DNA of 64,000 nt, taken from contig OX637289.1 of NCBI GenBank assembly GCA_951799445.1, positions 29,636,245 through 29,700,244 on the forward strand, written 5' to 3'. The notes below the pieces were generated by a model. It did not search any database. It saw only the letters and a program-made list of their open reading frames with translations, and was not told the origin of the DNA. Position numbers and translations under genes: made by a program. This stretch comes from Pseudisothecium myosuroides. Its lineage: Eukaryota; Streptophyta; Bryopsida; Hypnales; Lembophyllaceae. This document shows positions 1-12,206 of the stretch, piece after piece (position 1 is the first letter of the stretch; every line of letters begins with the position of its first letter).

Positions 1-758
1 TTGGTTCTTTTGCGGAATCTTTCCATCAGCGGCTTGATGATGCAGCCGATGACTGACTCACGAGTCACGAGGGTTTCGTTGCGCTCAAGCATTCATAAAG
101 ACTAATTGCCGTGCACTGGCGCAAGAGACAGAACGGTGCTCACGCGTATTCTGTGGAAGAACGCGAAAAGACTTTTTACATATTAAAAAGTAATAAGTTA
201 AGGCACTTCATCACGGGTCACAACTCACAACTCACAAGGTCAGTCTTCTATACTTTTGGCAGAGCTTTACACTCGGCTGACACCAGTCACCAGAGGTGAA
301 GCGGATGGCCTCGAAGGTCGACCCAGACCTAACTTACATAGCTTAATGAACGCAGAACTAGAGATGGAGCTCTCTTTCTTCTCCCTGCAGCTTGATTCTC
401 GTCAGCAAAAGGCCGTGAGTGCAGAAATTTCCACTGACGACTATGAAGGGGGAAAAAATATTACGCCACAGTCGTTAAGTCCGTAATCACTGCCGCAAAT
501 ATTGTAGACATTATCCTATTCTGAGGTGTGCTCAACAGGGTACCTTCCAAGCAATTCAAAGAATGGCGTCTAATAGTCTAAACAAATATCAACTCTGCAC
601 AATGCCCAAAGGTGCACGATCCCCGACGAACACAATCCGAGGTGCACAAGCACTCTTCCGTGATGTGATGTCCACAAGTGCAACCCTAAAATAAAGAATC
701 ATGGGGGAAAACTGGTCCTGAGACTTGAGAACGCCGAAGCTGGACAGTCAAGGCCTGA
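1..758. other. 3' flank of the LysM receptor gene, no gene seen
   Basis: This stretch follows the stop codon of the minus-strand LysM receptor gene and probably contains its 3' UTR and terminator. The short open frames here have no recognisable domain or coding character. I see no RNA gene or repeat. Confidence 0.4.
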
Positions 759-3440
759 TCACCGAGCTTGAATGCCAGCGCCCGCGTAGCGATTGGACGA
801 TTCCCACTCCTGCGAAGCTTGACACAGCTTCGACAACGCGAAGCTAATCTCTTTCATGTCAGGGCGCTTGCTGGGGTCTGTCTCCACGCACGTCTTGGCC
901 AAGCTCGCAGCGCTGTAGGCGATCTCCCGGGGGTAGGCGTCTTGCAGGCGCGGGTCCACCCACGCGGCCAGCTTCGCCATATGATCCTCCGTACCCAGCA
1001 CGTCGAAGATCGTTGCTGACAAGTGTGTCACTTCACCATTGTTGCTCGGGAACATAGCCTCCCGGCCGGACAGAATCTCCAGGAGCACCACGCCGAAGGA
1101 GAACACGTCCGCGCGCGTGGTGACCAGTCCGTGCTCGAGATACTCCGGCGCCATGTAGCCTTGCGTCCCCACGATGTGCTCGGTCATCATGGGACCCTGC
1201 ACGTCTTCCTCCGCGGATTTGGCCATGCCGAAATTGGCCACTTTGGCACGGAACTGACGGTCGAGCAGAATGTTGCTGGACTTCACGTCCTTGTGCACTA
1301 AACTGGGTTTAGTGTAGTTGTGCAAATACTCGAGCCCGGATGCGACGTCCAGGGCGATCTGCACGCGGAGCTTCCATGATAACAACCCCACCGTTCGAGA
1401 GAAGCTGGAATCCGGGTAAGCGATTTGGTAGTGAAGACAATCACTGAGGGACCCGTTCTCGGCGTACTCGTAGACGAGGTAGAGACTCTCGGATCGACTG
1501 GCGCACACACCAACCAACCTCACCTGCACGAGAAGATAGAGATCGCCCACATCACAGTTAGGCTCAAAGAAAGCAAACAAATCGCAAAAGAAGAATCGAT
1601 CCATTTTCCAGGTAGATTCAAGGAATTTCAATAAACCTTTCCTCCACATTCGTGACAAATGTGATTTCTAGACTCCAACTTTGATTGAATGATTTGATTA
1701 TTTGGGGCAAATTCAACTCTCCCTAATGGCACACTTGGCAATTGCACATTCTAAGAATCATTACACTCAGACTTTGTCATGTGGTGCACACATCTGACTG
1801 GACCACTTCCACATGCCAAAATGTGAAATGTGCATGCAATTAGAAGCCCATTTGTTCCTCGAGGTGCCAGTAGTGTCATTAGAGAGAGGATTGACTGTGC
1901 TGGACCCGTAAAATAATAGGGGTGTCGGAGTTTGGGGCTTTGAAAATGTGACATTTTGAGCTCTCTTTCTACACTCGAAGGTCTGACCAAGTATTTCTAA
2001 AAGAAATGTGAAAACCCGAAACTCATAATTCTGACACAGCCTAGCGAGGAAAAAATCTTAGAAAAAAATCGATTTTCTTTTCTCTCCGAAGGAAGAACAA
2101 ACTGAAAGGAAAAATCAGTGAGGAAACAATCGATCCTATTCACTAAGGAAACATGATTCCATTAGGCCATGGAAAAAGAGTGACAAGCTTACCACATTGC
2201 CGTGGTGAACCTGGGAGAGGATCTTGAGCTCATCCGACATGCTCCCCTTCATTTGCTTGATGGCCACGAACGAGCCGTTCAGTTTTCCCAGGAAAACGGA
2301 GCCCTGGATGCGATTCTCATCGCTGAAATGGTTGGTGGCGGTGAGCAGCTCCTCATATGAAAATCTCGCTGGCTTGTCCGAGCCCAAGACGCCCGTCATG
2401 CCCACCAGGAAGCTGGGCGTCCCGCTACTCCCTGTGTTCCTGTCGCCATTAGAGCTCGAGATCGACGGCTTCATCAAGGTTCGTTTGGAGCTCTGATCGC
2501 CGTCCTCCTTCTCACGAATGATCTTCTTGTACCGCGCAATCGTGGCACAGAGCAAACAGGCCAGAATCGCCGCCAGCGTCAACCCCGCCGCGCCCACGGC
2601 GATGCCGATGTACAAGGGCGTGTTAGAGGGGTCCTTGGCGCGAGCTGCTTCTATGGTGGCCGGCGCCGGAGTTGGAGCAAGAGCATTGGGCGGGGGTGCA
2701 GGCGGTGCCAAGGTGCTGGAATTCAGAGGGACGAGCGCCGGGAGAGGAATGAGCAGCGTGGAAAACGCGAGGAGCGTCGACGGATCCGTGACGGTGTTGG
2801 CGGCTTCAATGTCCGCGACGGAGACGTTGAACTGGCCGCTGATCACGCTCAGGATCTCCCCGGGGAAGATGGCATAGCTGAGCAGCAGCCGCGACCCGCC
2901 TTCTCGCTGCGCAGTCGAAGGGCAGGCGCAGCGCAAAGGGATGTTGAGCAGCTGCCCTATGTCCATATTGCCGGGATCCACGGCCGGGTTCGCCGCTTCG
3001 ATCGCTTGGAACGTCGTCAAGCCCTCGTACGTGGAGTTGGCGATGATGTACATCGTCTCGTCCGACGCCACCACGTGACTTGTGTTCGCTTGATATGTGC
3101 CATTGACGCAGTGACAGGCCAGCGGGATGTAGATTAGGGTTTGGTCGGGGAAGGGCGTCGTCTGGCCGGGGTCGATGCCGCTGACGTTTGCGATTCCACT
3201 GCTGCTCGTGTTGAACAGCGTCGCGATGGACGCTAGAGTGGATTCACTGCCTTGTGTTCTGTAGAAAGCGTAGGTCTGGCAGCTGGTGGCCGCTCCTGTG
3301 CACGCATAGCCACTGACGTTGTTGTATTGTTGTTGCGCACTGGCTGGCTGCCAGAATGCTACAGCAAGCAGCAGGAGGGTGATCCGTCGCCATTCAATTT
3401 GCACTAATCTCGTCATGACGACGCATACGCTTGTTGACAT
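759..3440 (-). CDS. LysM receptor-like pseudokinase (LYK4/LYK5/NFP, LYR type)
   Basis: Two exons, 3440-2193 and 1523-759, joined through a GT-AG intron (2192-1524), give 670 aa. Residues 1-35 are a signal peptide (M9 is an alternative start). The ectodomain has the LysM-RLK cysteine pattern, with CxC pairs at C109/C111 and C171/C173 and three LysM-like segments to about residue 232. A Pro-rich linker and one membrane helix (about 276-299) lead to a cytoplasmic kinase fold (about 360-650). The glycine loop is degenerate (IQGSVFLG). The lysine of VAIKQM is kept, HRD reads HKD (493-495), and DFG reads NFG (513-515), so metal binding and catalysis are probably lost. This is typical of LYK4/5 and NFP co-receptors, which bind chitin-type or lipo-chitooligosaccharide ligands at the plasma membrane and signal through an active LYK partner. 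Ligand specificity cannot be read from sequence. The frame is intact. Confidence 0.9.
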
Positions 3441-4600
3441 GAAATTCTCCTCCTTACATTCACCCTTCTCTGGAGTCCGAAAAAATCAATCAATCGCGGG
3501 TCTTGTCCACGCCGAATTGGTCACCACCTGCTCCAATCCAAGCACCATTTCCTGCTTAGAAACTCCATCGTTTCTTCCAAAGACTTCAAATTCATTTATC
3601 GCATGCCTCAGTCTCGCCGAATCTCACATCCAGCAGCAGGAAACAAGCGAAATTCAACTCCCGTCACTCACTCAATGTTTCGCCTCATCTGATATTCGAA
3701 CTGTTAGATAGCATTGATAATTTCACACGTTCAAAATAACCTCACACTCCTGAAAATGGGAATTTCACCGAACTTGGCACAGATTCAGTCACCCAACTGT
3801 ATCCTCATATCTAATCCAGTCACAAAGCTGCAGGCACTTGAGCGTCACAACACTAGAGCTTGGAGACACGACACTTTAACAAACCGAGGGAGGAAACCAA
3901 AACAAGGCACTACTAAAAGCGGTGACACCACCAAACTCGACGTGTTCCAAACAGACCAACCCCGAGAAATCAAAAGCAGCGCAGAACACTAATCTAGCTG
4001 CCGCTGCTCCCACGGCACACAACTGCACCACCTGGATCACACAATAACGGAAACCGAACGCAGAACGCACCTGACCAACCGGAGATTGAAATGGCGGGGG
4101 ATGGGATTCGAAGCTGGCAGATCTCGCTCGTTACCTCCAGATCGAAAAGAAGAGCAGCTGCATCCCGCGCTGCGAATTGCTCGGAAGTTCAAATGGATGC
4201 TTCATCGATCTCACGCACTCCCTTCCCCGATGAGATATTGAATCTCTGAAAACAACACTAGCGCTGCCACGTACCTTCCCAAAATCCGCTGCGAATGGTA
4301 CCAGGCTTCCAGCCCATTGAGTTGACTGATCGACTCGACATTGAATGAAGTTGTGGCCTTACAGCCCCGAGTTTGACCGAAGCCGGGACCGACGGGCGAG
4401 CGCCCTTCGTCGTTGGTCGAGTAGGAATCGGGGCTGGCTACGCGGGTTTCGGAGGGAGCCCCGCGGGTTTCTGGGTTGGCTGCGGCTCCGACGGCGAGTG
4501 AACTCCGGCGTCGCCATCGCCGCAACTCAAGCTCCGACTTCCCAACTGGCTGGCGGTAAAATGGATATTTAAGTTATTCAGGATCCGCGTTGTTATTCAA
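3441..4600 (-). promoter_or_regulatory. Probable 5' leader and promoter region of the LysM receptor gene
   Basis: The DNA upstream of the receptor start stays GC-richer than the intergenic background up to about 4.6 kb, then turns strongly AT-rich. The open frames at 4211-4572 are Arg-rich on both strands and resemble no family, so I read the region as 5' UTR (perhaps with an intron) and promoter. No exact transcription start can be given. Confidence 0.35.
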
Positions 4601-4776
4601 CGCCATCATGTCAACTGAGGAAGCTCTTCGGAGTCTTCGGGATCATCGTGAATCGTGACCAGTATTTTTCCTACAGTAGTGAACAGTAACCCCTTTGCTG
4701 TCCGCGCTTCATTCACGAATATCTGCAGGGGGACGTCACAATTACTTAGAGGTCGCTTTCAGTGCGACCTGGCACA

Positions 4777-5518
4777 ATAGAACCTCGCTACGGTGGAACA
4801 CCTCAAACCGTCAATATTAGCAATTCAATATAGTTGGAGGCACCTTTTCCTGAAACTAATATTTTTGAAGTAACAGGAAGTGAAAATCATGAGTATTCAA
4901 AAAAAAAAATTTAAAATCAAATGAGGTATGTAATTTCTATGATTTTTTCAAAGTGCTGGCTTCTTAGACCATTGAAACTGTCATATAGGTGGACCCTAAA
5001 CCAAAATCTGCAAAAATTAGTAGTCAGCAAATGAAAGTTAAGTATGTGTCCTTCAAATGCGTCAACAAATCAAAGTTAAACATTTGAAAGACACATTAAT
5101 GGAAAGCTAGGGACAGATTTAGTGGCAATTTAGGGTACAAGAATGAGAACAAGGATGCTTTTGGATGTTTCTACATTAAGCTAATACAAACAACATAAAT
5201 GCAATGACCATCCCTAATGTAATATAATGACTCTAGCCTAGCACTATAAGATAAACTACCCCATTCCAAACCAAATGGGAGCAAGCCCATGGTGGGCTAA
5301 ATTATGTTCCGTCCCTAATGTAATATAGTTAGTCCAGCCCCAGCTTTATAAGATAAACTATCCCATTCCAGCCCAAATGGGAGCAAGCACATTGTGGGCT
5401 AAATTATATTGATAGTATACATTTCAGAACTTAAATGTAACATAATTTACCCCCCAATGGGCTTGCTCCCATTTGGTCCAAAATGGAGTAGTTTACCTTA
5501 CTTTTAGAAAGGTTCTAT
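4777..5518. mobile_element. Possible pogo-like (Tc1/mariner) miniature element
   Basis: The left end reads TAGAACCTCGCTACGGTGG and the right end AAAGGTTCTATTATAGTGGG, so both ends carry the inverted AGAACCT motif next to TA. This resembles the GAACCTC start of pogo/Tigger inverted repeats. A further GAGGTTCTACTATAGTGG end, in the same orientation as the right end, lies at about 25510-25530. The interior is AT-rich and has no transposase. The pairing of the ends is uncertain. Confidence 0.3.
5211..5506. repeat. About 100-bp tandem repeat plus an inverted third copy
   Basis: Two direct units of about 100 bp (from about 5211 and about 5312) share CCCTAATGTAATATA, ATAAGATAAACTA, CCCATTCCA and AAATGGGAGCAAGC. 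A third, partial unit at about 5440-5506 is in reverse orientation (GCTTGCTCCCATTTGG, then TAGTTTACCTTA). The copies are clearly diverged. Confidence 0.7.
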
Positions 5519-5739
5519 TATAGTGGGATCAAAGGAAGTTTGGCATTGCTTTAAATAATCCCTAAATGATCCAAAGGGGGTATACTTTCAAATTGGGCCA
5601 AAAATGCCAAAGACAATTTGTTTGCTCATTTTGTCTTAAGATCAAATAGAATGTAACCATAGTATCTTAAAGTTCACATTAAGAGTGAGCACCTCAAAAA
5701 AATTCAAATTATTTGATTGCACGGTTTATGAGACATTTA

Positions 5740-6280
5740 AGTTTAAAGTTTCATTTGGGTCAATGGAAATACAAGGCAATGCACTTCGAAGGAGCATATC
5801 TTTTGAGAATATTTTAAAATGATGCCCTTTTGTGCTCAGATGAAAAGTAAAAGAGAGTTGAGAATGTACAATGCCTTGGACAAAATAAAGTAACCTCCAA
5901 TTTTGACGTACAAGAATTTTTTTAAAATTTGACCTTTTTAGACTATTTTTCAAAACTAACCTATTAAATTTATTGTTTTATGCGATCTTGATTAACACAC
6001 CAAATTTAGAATTAAAAAAAAAAAAAATCATTTTTGGTGAACTGTTCTGTGTGTTTTTCATTGTATTATATAATAACTAATTGAAAAATATGGGTGATGA
6101 ATTTTTAAAATTTTATTGCACAAATATTTAAGAAACATCAATGTGTACATCTCAATTTGAGGGAAAAACTACATTATCAAGGAAAATTTTTGCACTTTAG
6201 AGAATTTAATGTGAAGGTGTCACTAATCAATAATTTGTACATTGAATTCTCTGTAGTGGGTGATTGCAAGAAACACTTGT
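5740..6280 (+). repeat. Left arm of the long inverted repeat
   Basis: The core, about 5855-6195, matches the reverse complement of about 24735-25060 at roughly 80-85% by eye. Shared words include CCTATTAAATTTATTGTTTT, TTTTCATTGTATTATATAAT and AAGAAACATCAATGTG. The match ends on the inner side at TTGCAAGAAACACTT (about 6264-6278). Confidence 0.85.
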
Positions 6281-7806
6281 CCTATTTCTTGTCCCCTTGC
6301 ACCTTGACGGGTGGTTTCTGGCTCATAACTTTTGCGTTACTTATCCATTTGGCATGAAATTTGGAAGGAAGGTAGATGCTATAGTTGCCAACCTTCGGTA
6401 TTTTTTTCAGATTTTTAAAAATTATTTTACTATTTTTAACCTGCCCCTGATTGGGTGTCTACCTTGGCCATTTTAGAGGTTTTTAGTCCTATTTTCGACC
6501 AAAAAATGCGAATTCGAAGCCACAAAGTGGAGGTGTTGGAGTTCTCATATCATTAGAGGGCTTCATGAAGAGTTTTCAAGAGAACGGTAAGGTATCGCTT
6601 GTGCACATTGGGCCAAAGTGCCCTCCCTTTGTGCAGATGTCAGGACTAGGGGATAAATTCCCTAAAGTGATTCTTTGGTGCATTGTGAGCGCAAGGTAGT
6701 CCCCCAAAATGGCTTTTTTTTGGGTAATTTTTTGGAATTGTATGTGAATTACTAAAAATGAAAACGTGGACAGGCCTGTTTTTGGCGATCTCTGGCTTCT
6801 GCACTCTCGCGAAGCGCTGCGTAGTCCTTCGTAGTCCTGCATAGTACCCATACCGCATCCAACTCCTGGGAACGCATTAACTGCTTTGTGTGAACACCTG
6901 TCACGTTCTGTTAAGATAGTTGAGCTGCCCGGTTGTCGTCGGAAACTCCGCGCCGCCATTCTCTCCGGACTTCGCGTTGCGGCGAGAGAGTTGTTTGTCG
7001 CACCTCATGCCGATCGGGCTCCTCGTCGAAGTCCGGAGCCCATGCAACGTCGTGGTCAGCCGCCGTCGCGGCTTGGACCTGCGACGAGGCGGGCGACCGA
7101 GATGGCGGAGGAGGAGGAACGCTGGCGGCGTTGGAGGAAGAAACAACAGCGCTTCAGGGCTAGGCTTAGGGAGAGGCATGAGGCAGAATTCGAGGACGAA
7201 ACGCGCGTAGAGGAGGACGACAGCGGCCGCTCTGAGAGTACCTTGAGGAGGAGGGCAGCGGAATTCTCGAGGGACCTTATTTGGCACTTGGAGAGGCTCG
7301 GGGACGAAGAGATCAGGGCGGCAGTTCTTGATATTGTCTTCAAAAACGAGACTGTACGCATGCTCATGCCAGACTATTATCCTTCTCCGGAGGATGCGCG
7401 AGCGCAGCGGGACATTTTGCAGAACATTCGTCTTGACTTACAGGCCATGAAGATTCCGCATTGCAGCGGAATGTTGGCACGGAAGCGGTCGATACTCGAA
7501 GCCGTCATCTCGGACTTGGAGATCGATTCAAGTCGGTTCCCTCGGATTCTGGGAATTCAGAGGCAAAATGTCGTTTTCGCTGCGCGGAGGCTGTCTGACG
7601 CAGCAGCAACGGAGACATCGTCACGTTTCAAAGTGCCTGGGCGGAAGAAACGTGACGGTGGCATTCCTGAGGAAGTGCGGGAACTGGTGATCGGGTGGTG
7701 GACGGACGAGACTAGGGTCTCCCCGGATCGCAAACAAGTTCAAAAAAAAAGGCTTGGACGACGGCTGTACGACAGGCACGCAGCTCATCTTCTCCTTAAA
7801 AGTCAG

Positions 7807-9340
7807 GCATTACTTTCTGGCCCTACCTGTCCTAAATTTGTTTGTCATGAGATTATTTCCTGCTGCGCTGATTTCCTCACTGATTACCACGATGTCACAT
7901 TCCCTCGTCGTCCATAAATCGGGACGAAGGACATTCACAAACGGACCCATGCTCTGTTTCCGCGTTTTGGTTTTACATTGAGGACTCAAGTTTTCTCGCA
8001 GTAGGTCCACTACATGCCGGAGGGTCAATGTCTTGCCGACCTCTGTCGTTTCATGCAATGCAATTGTACTCCCAATCTGCCTACCTACTGCGTGTTGCGC
8101 ATTCGTCCCCTATATGGCAGTTTGTGTCTTAATTCCTCCCCTACGATCATGCTTTCTACTAGCGGGCTCCATGTACTCATATACAACGTCCATGGCTTCA
8201 TTGACCGGCTGCACTATGCAGACGCTGCAACGTCTGTGCAGGGTGCGGCAGTGCTCTCTATTCCAGTAAACGGAGCAAATTCAGCGAAGTCAGATAAGAG
8301 GACTGAGTGCTCCGATCACTGCGAGGGCAGTCTGGATGTGTCCTCGCGCTACTGCATCCGGCCTCGCCGTAGAGAGAGGAAATTCCGGCCGCAGTGTTTC
8401 CCAAGGCGTATCGACCACTAACGGAGCAAGATGACTCCTACCGACGCTGCATTGGACCGCAGTACCGTCCGCAATCCTGGATTGCAGTTCGACACTGTCC
8501 TGGAAGCTGGGTCCAACACCACATTCGGCCACAGCATAGTACTCGTGTTGTGTTTTGTGACTATGTGTGGCCCGTTCGCTGCGGCGTCTTCCTCAGTGGG
8601 TTCGCTTTGCGAGCTGCGGAGGAAAACATCCGGACGAGTCCTCCTCCTCCTAGTACTGACGCCGCGACCGGCACTGGTGCTTCACGGACTCAGCAGAATT
8701 TTGACGCGCTTCTTCCGCGTCGCACTCAACGACTTCTTGCGGTATTAGGGTGGCAAAGGACTCACAGGAACAGTCCTGTGCAGCACTTTCTCATGCGCAC
8801 GTCATACTCCTTGTACCCCGACGCCTGCATAGGAGTGATCCGCGTCCCGGATGCTGTCCTCCTGGTCCTCGACACCACTCAGCGTACCGTCGTAGGAGTG
8901 CGCACATGTGACGGTTAGCGGCGGACGACGTCGACGAGTACTGAAACATGCAGCCATAGGGCGGGCGTAGCATTACGCATGACCCTCAGGTGGTGCGAAC
9001 TTCCGGCCACAATACTCCATGTCCGTTGCCACTACGTTATCGCTAGTACTTGTAGTCCTTCAAGTGTGCAGTAGTACTCTGCGGGCGTCCTCTATACGAC
9101 TTCTAGCACTCCGTATCTGCACTGCGTGTCCTTCTAGCGACATCCAGGAGTGGTGACCAGCGGGTAGAGGACTCTTCCGCCTCGTTGTTCAGCGTCCTAC
9201 CGCTATTATTGCGAGTCCTTCAAGGCCTGTAGTACCCTGCGGGCGTCCTCGATAGTGCTTCCAGTACTTCATTTTTGCAGTGCCGGTCCTTCTAGCGCCA
9301 TCCACAAGTGCTGACAGCGACTGATGGTATTCCTGTGTAG
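7807..9340 (+). other. Large intron of the transposase-like gene
   Basis: No conserved coding segment was found between the exon ending HLLLKSQ and the exon beginning VDMYKHF. Its open frames (for example 8394-8918) look random. The 3' part holds the 9049-9313 tandem repeat. Confidence 0.45.
9049..9313. repeat. Diverged direct repeat, about 158-bp period
   Basis: Two units (about 9049-9155 and about 9207-9313) share GTCCTTCAAG, AGTACYCTGCGGGCGTCCTC, TCCTTCTAGCG and CATCCA. The AGTCCT/AGTACT-rich style recurs at about 12028-12260, 22265-22420 and 24640-24680, always inside the GC-rich block. Confidence 0.7.
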
Positions 9341-12027
9341 GTGGACATGTACAAGCATTTCGTAGAAGCTAATCCGCGGTGCCCCATTATGTTGCGATCC
9401 TTCATCAAGTTACGGCCTTTCTTCGTCATCAAGTGCAAGGAACGCAACGTCTGCTGCTGCAGGTACCACATTCAGGTGCTTTTCCTCCTCGAGGCTCTGA
9501 ATGCTTTCCGTGACCCAAGAAACGGGGCGCACACTTTATTCCGTTGCATTTGCCATTGCGTAGTTTGTGGTTCCAACATGGAGGGCATCTGCCACGTCGG
9601 TGAAAGCCGATTCTCTGGTGTGACGTCGATGTGGATGTCCATCCTCTGCGAGAAAGCGGAGCATTCCGAATTCCACAATCTCAGGTACGATTTCAGCCCA
9701 TTTTTGCGCTGCTCACACGCCCATGATGACCTCCGACATGCCACATCCTTCATTTTCTGCTTGCTTACGACGATCACAATGCTCCGTTCTAGAATTCGGA
9801 AACCCAGCCCCCACAGTCTGATAGCTGCGGACCATCCGTGCCAGTGATCTGTCTTCCTCTTCCTTGATGTGCATGGTCGTCGTGGCATTGTACGTGTCTT
9901 CCTCCTGTGATTGTAGGAGTTGTCGTCTTGCTGCAGCGCCAGTCCCGCAGTTCCGAGTCAAGCGACATTGTCGAAACCTCACGTGAAGTTATCTTTCTCT
10001 GCGCAGCTGTTTGACAGGAGCTTGCAACGCGTGTGGAGTGCACAAGTTTCCGCTTTGCCCGCAGGAAAGAATTGAAGGACCCGAAAGGACTATAAAGTGG
10101 AAGAAATTCCAGTAGAAAACGGACCCCCCATCGGCTGATGGGAACGCCCGTAAACGCATCACCGAGGTCACCTTGAGTACTTCGTTTTCTGCTTTCATGG
10201 ACTTCTTTAAGCCCACGTTGGAGTGGTTCGTCTACCACAACTTCTGTGCAAGGTGGCAGAGCGAGCAAGCCAAGCTAGCGAAGGAGTTTTTGCCTAGAAC
10301 TGTCGTCTTGACCCACATTGATTTTGCAGAGAATTACACCTTCCAGGTGAAGAACGAAATCTAGTCCATGTATTACCATTCCATGCAGATAACTATTATG
10401 GTGCAAGTTGTGTATCGCGTGCAGGAGGCTGAAGATGCAAATGACGGCAATCCGGAACTCATTCGAGAAACTCATTACTGGATATCCGACGACAAGGCAC
10501 ACGACACACTTTTTGTGCAGCATTGCCTGCTCCGTCATTGGCAGTGGCTGCAGTCGCACGGTTGCTGCCCAGACACCCACATCGTCTTCAGCGACGGATG
10601 CTCCGCACAATTCAAAGGTGCACGCTCCCTGTATTTTATTGCTAGGTACGTGTCACTCTTCCAATGCCATGCACTCGATGCTTCTGCTCACACTCTTCTG
10701 ACAGCATGTACCACGTATAGGCGAAAGAGAGAGCGGCTTCGCAGCCTCCTTGCCAACATACAGCGATGCCACCCTAGTAACACGTGAACTTGTGACAGTA
10801 CCTCTCAGCACAGAACACGTCGCCGTTCGCCACCTGTGCCCTGACAAAGTGCATTGTGGGTTCTGTTTGTCGGCCAGATACCCGTCTCTAACGGGAGGTT
10901 GCAAAATGGTATGGAATTTTTTTGGCTCCAGGCACGGCAAGGGCGAGTGGGATGGTGCCGGCGTAGTTGTCAAGAGGGCGCTCCAGTCTGAGCAGCTGCT
11001 CAATCCAAACCAACCACTGCGAGACGCACGCGAGTGTGTCACGTTCCTCGACGCCACTATGGCTGGGCAGGTTCCGGTCCGCGGTGGACGCATGAGGTGA
11101 GGCCCGGCACCACCGCGCTCTGACCGCCTGAAGCGCTGCTGCCCAGCAGTCGTCACATTGTCGGCGGAGTCCTGGAATCATGAACCACGTCCACAAATTT
11201 AGCAGGCTAGGTTTCGGCGTAGTTTCTATTCTGTAATTTCATATACTCTTCCGGTGTTTTTCATGCAGGTCATTCCGGTACTTTCATCTTGTTGGAGTTG
11301 ACGAGGTGGACCGCGCTTGTTCACATGCTTGTCGGAAGATTGCAGGATCCTCCAGATTGCACTCGGTCTTTGCTCCAGACTCTAGAGACCCCATGAAGAT
11401 TTTAATGCGAACATTGTCTTGCATGTTTGGACCGTGTTTGGAGGAAGACTTCGGCCACTATGAGCAACAGGCGTACGTCAAAACATGGAAGGTACACAAA
11501 ATTGAGCCACTGAACGTCCATTACGCACAGGAAGTACTCGAAGCCGGCGATCCGGAAGATGAGGAGAACTGGAAGTATGAGCAGGACGAAGATCGCATGG
11601 CAGACCTAGTGCAGCTGGGAGATAACTTTGGTATACCTGCCGAAGCAAACAACAACGAAGGCGTCTCCTATTACGTTTTGCAGTGCTAGAAGGCGAAGCA
11701 TTGTGTGGAGGAGGACTTCGAGTGCCCTTGGGGTGGAAAATTCAAGCGAGGAGACTTAATCATTACTGGAACTTACTACCAAAAGTGGGGCAGGGCGACA
11801 TCACAAAACTACGTGTACTTGAAGGACTCTAGGCCCGCCCATATTGACGCTGACATAGTCCTAGCTTGTAAATTCCAAATGATCCCGAGAGAGCATAGAG
11901 TGAAAGGAGGGGATCCTGTGTACTCCTTTCCACCTGAGAGTGTCAATGTAATTGCATGTGCATTGGAGGAATACCAGGATTGCCATTGACGGCTTCGTTA
12001 TTTCTATATTCCCTCACATGCACTGCT

Positions 12028-12206
12028 CCCAAAGTACCCGTGACAATCCTTACAGTACTCTAGTCGCACTCCGATAGGACTGGCGTTAGCCCGTAGTCCT
12101 CTCAAAGGGCCCGAGCTTCCTAAGTGCCCGTGCCAGTCCTTGCAGTACTCTAGTCGCAGTCCCATAGGACTGTGGCGTCAGCCCGTAGTCCTCTCAGAGG
12201 GCCCGA
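12028..12206. repeat. Tandem repeat, about 88-bp unit, two copies
   Basis: Two adjacent units share AGTACTCTAGTCGCA, GATAGGACTG/CATAGGACTG, GCCCGTAGTCCTCTCA and GGGCCCGAG. They lie just downstream of the transposase-like gene and upstream (plus sense) of the convergent SET gene, so they may mark a shared 3' region or a subterminal binding array. Confidence 0.75.

Larger units (their letters stand above)
6886..11989 (+). pseudogene. DDE-type transposase-like gene with HGKG motif, broken by stops
   Basis: Five exons can be joined in frame: 6886-7806, 9341-9684, 10007-10645, 10878-11096 and 11269-11989 (948 codons). The N-terminus is Arg/Glu-rich and followed by a DNA-binding-like segment (DETRVSPDRK, HAAHLLLKSQ at the exon end). 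Exon 2 has KLRPFFVIKC, RNVCCCRYHI and CHCVVC; exon 3 begins CLTGACNACG, so a Cys-rich zinc-binding region is likely. The catalytic core follows: HIDFAENY (first D), FSDGCSAQFKGAR (second D) and WNFFGSRHGKGEWDGAG (candidate E). The C-terminal domain contains TYYQKWG. In-frame TAGs lie at 10113-10115, 10362-10364 and 11687-11689. Intron 1 would start with GC rather than GT (7807). The same domain order occurs in uncharacterised transposon-like proteins of other eukaryotes; I do not assign a named superfamily. The start (6886, or in-frame ATGs near 7042 and 7102) is uncertain. Confidence 0.75.

Noticed and set aside
1..486. Short frames at the start of the window as a separate gene
   Set aside because: No motif, splice pattern or coding bias supports them; the region fits the 3' flank of the receptor gene.
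8394..8918. A 174-residue open frame in the plus strand
   Set aside because: It lies in the large intron of the transposase gene, shows no domain and overlaps equally long frames in other phases.
12028..12206. Regular repeats considered as a CRISPR array
   Set aside because: There are only two long diverged units without spacers, and the DNA is plant nuclear.
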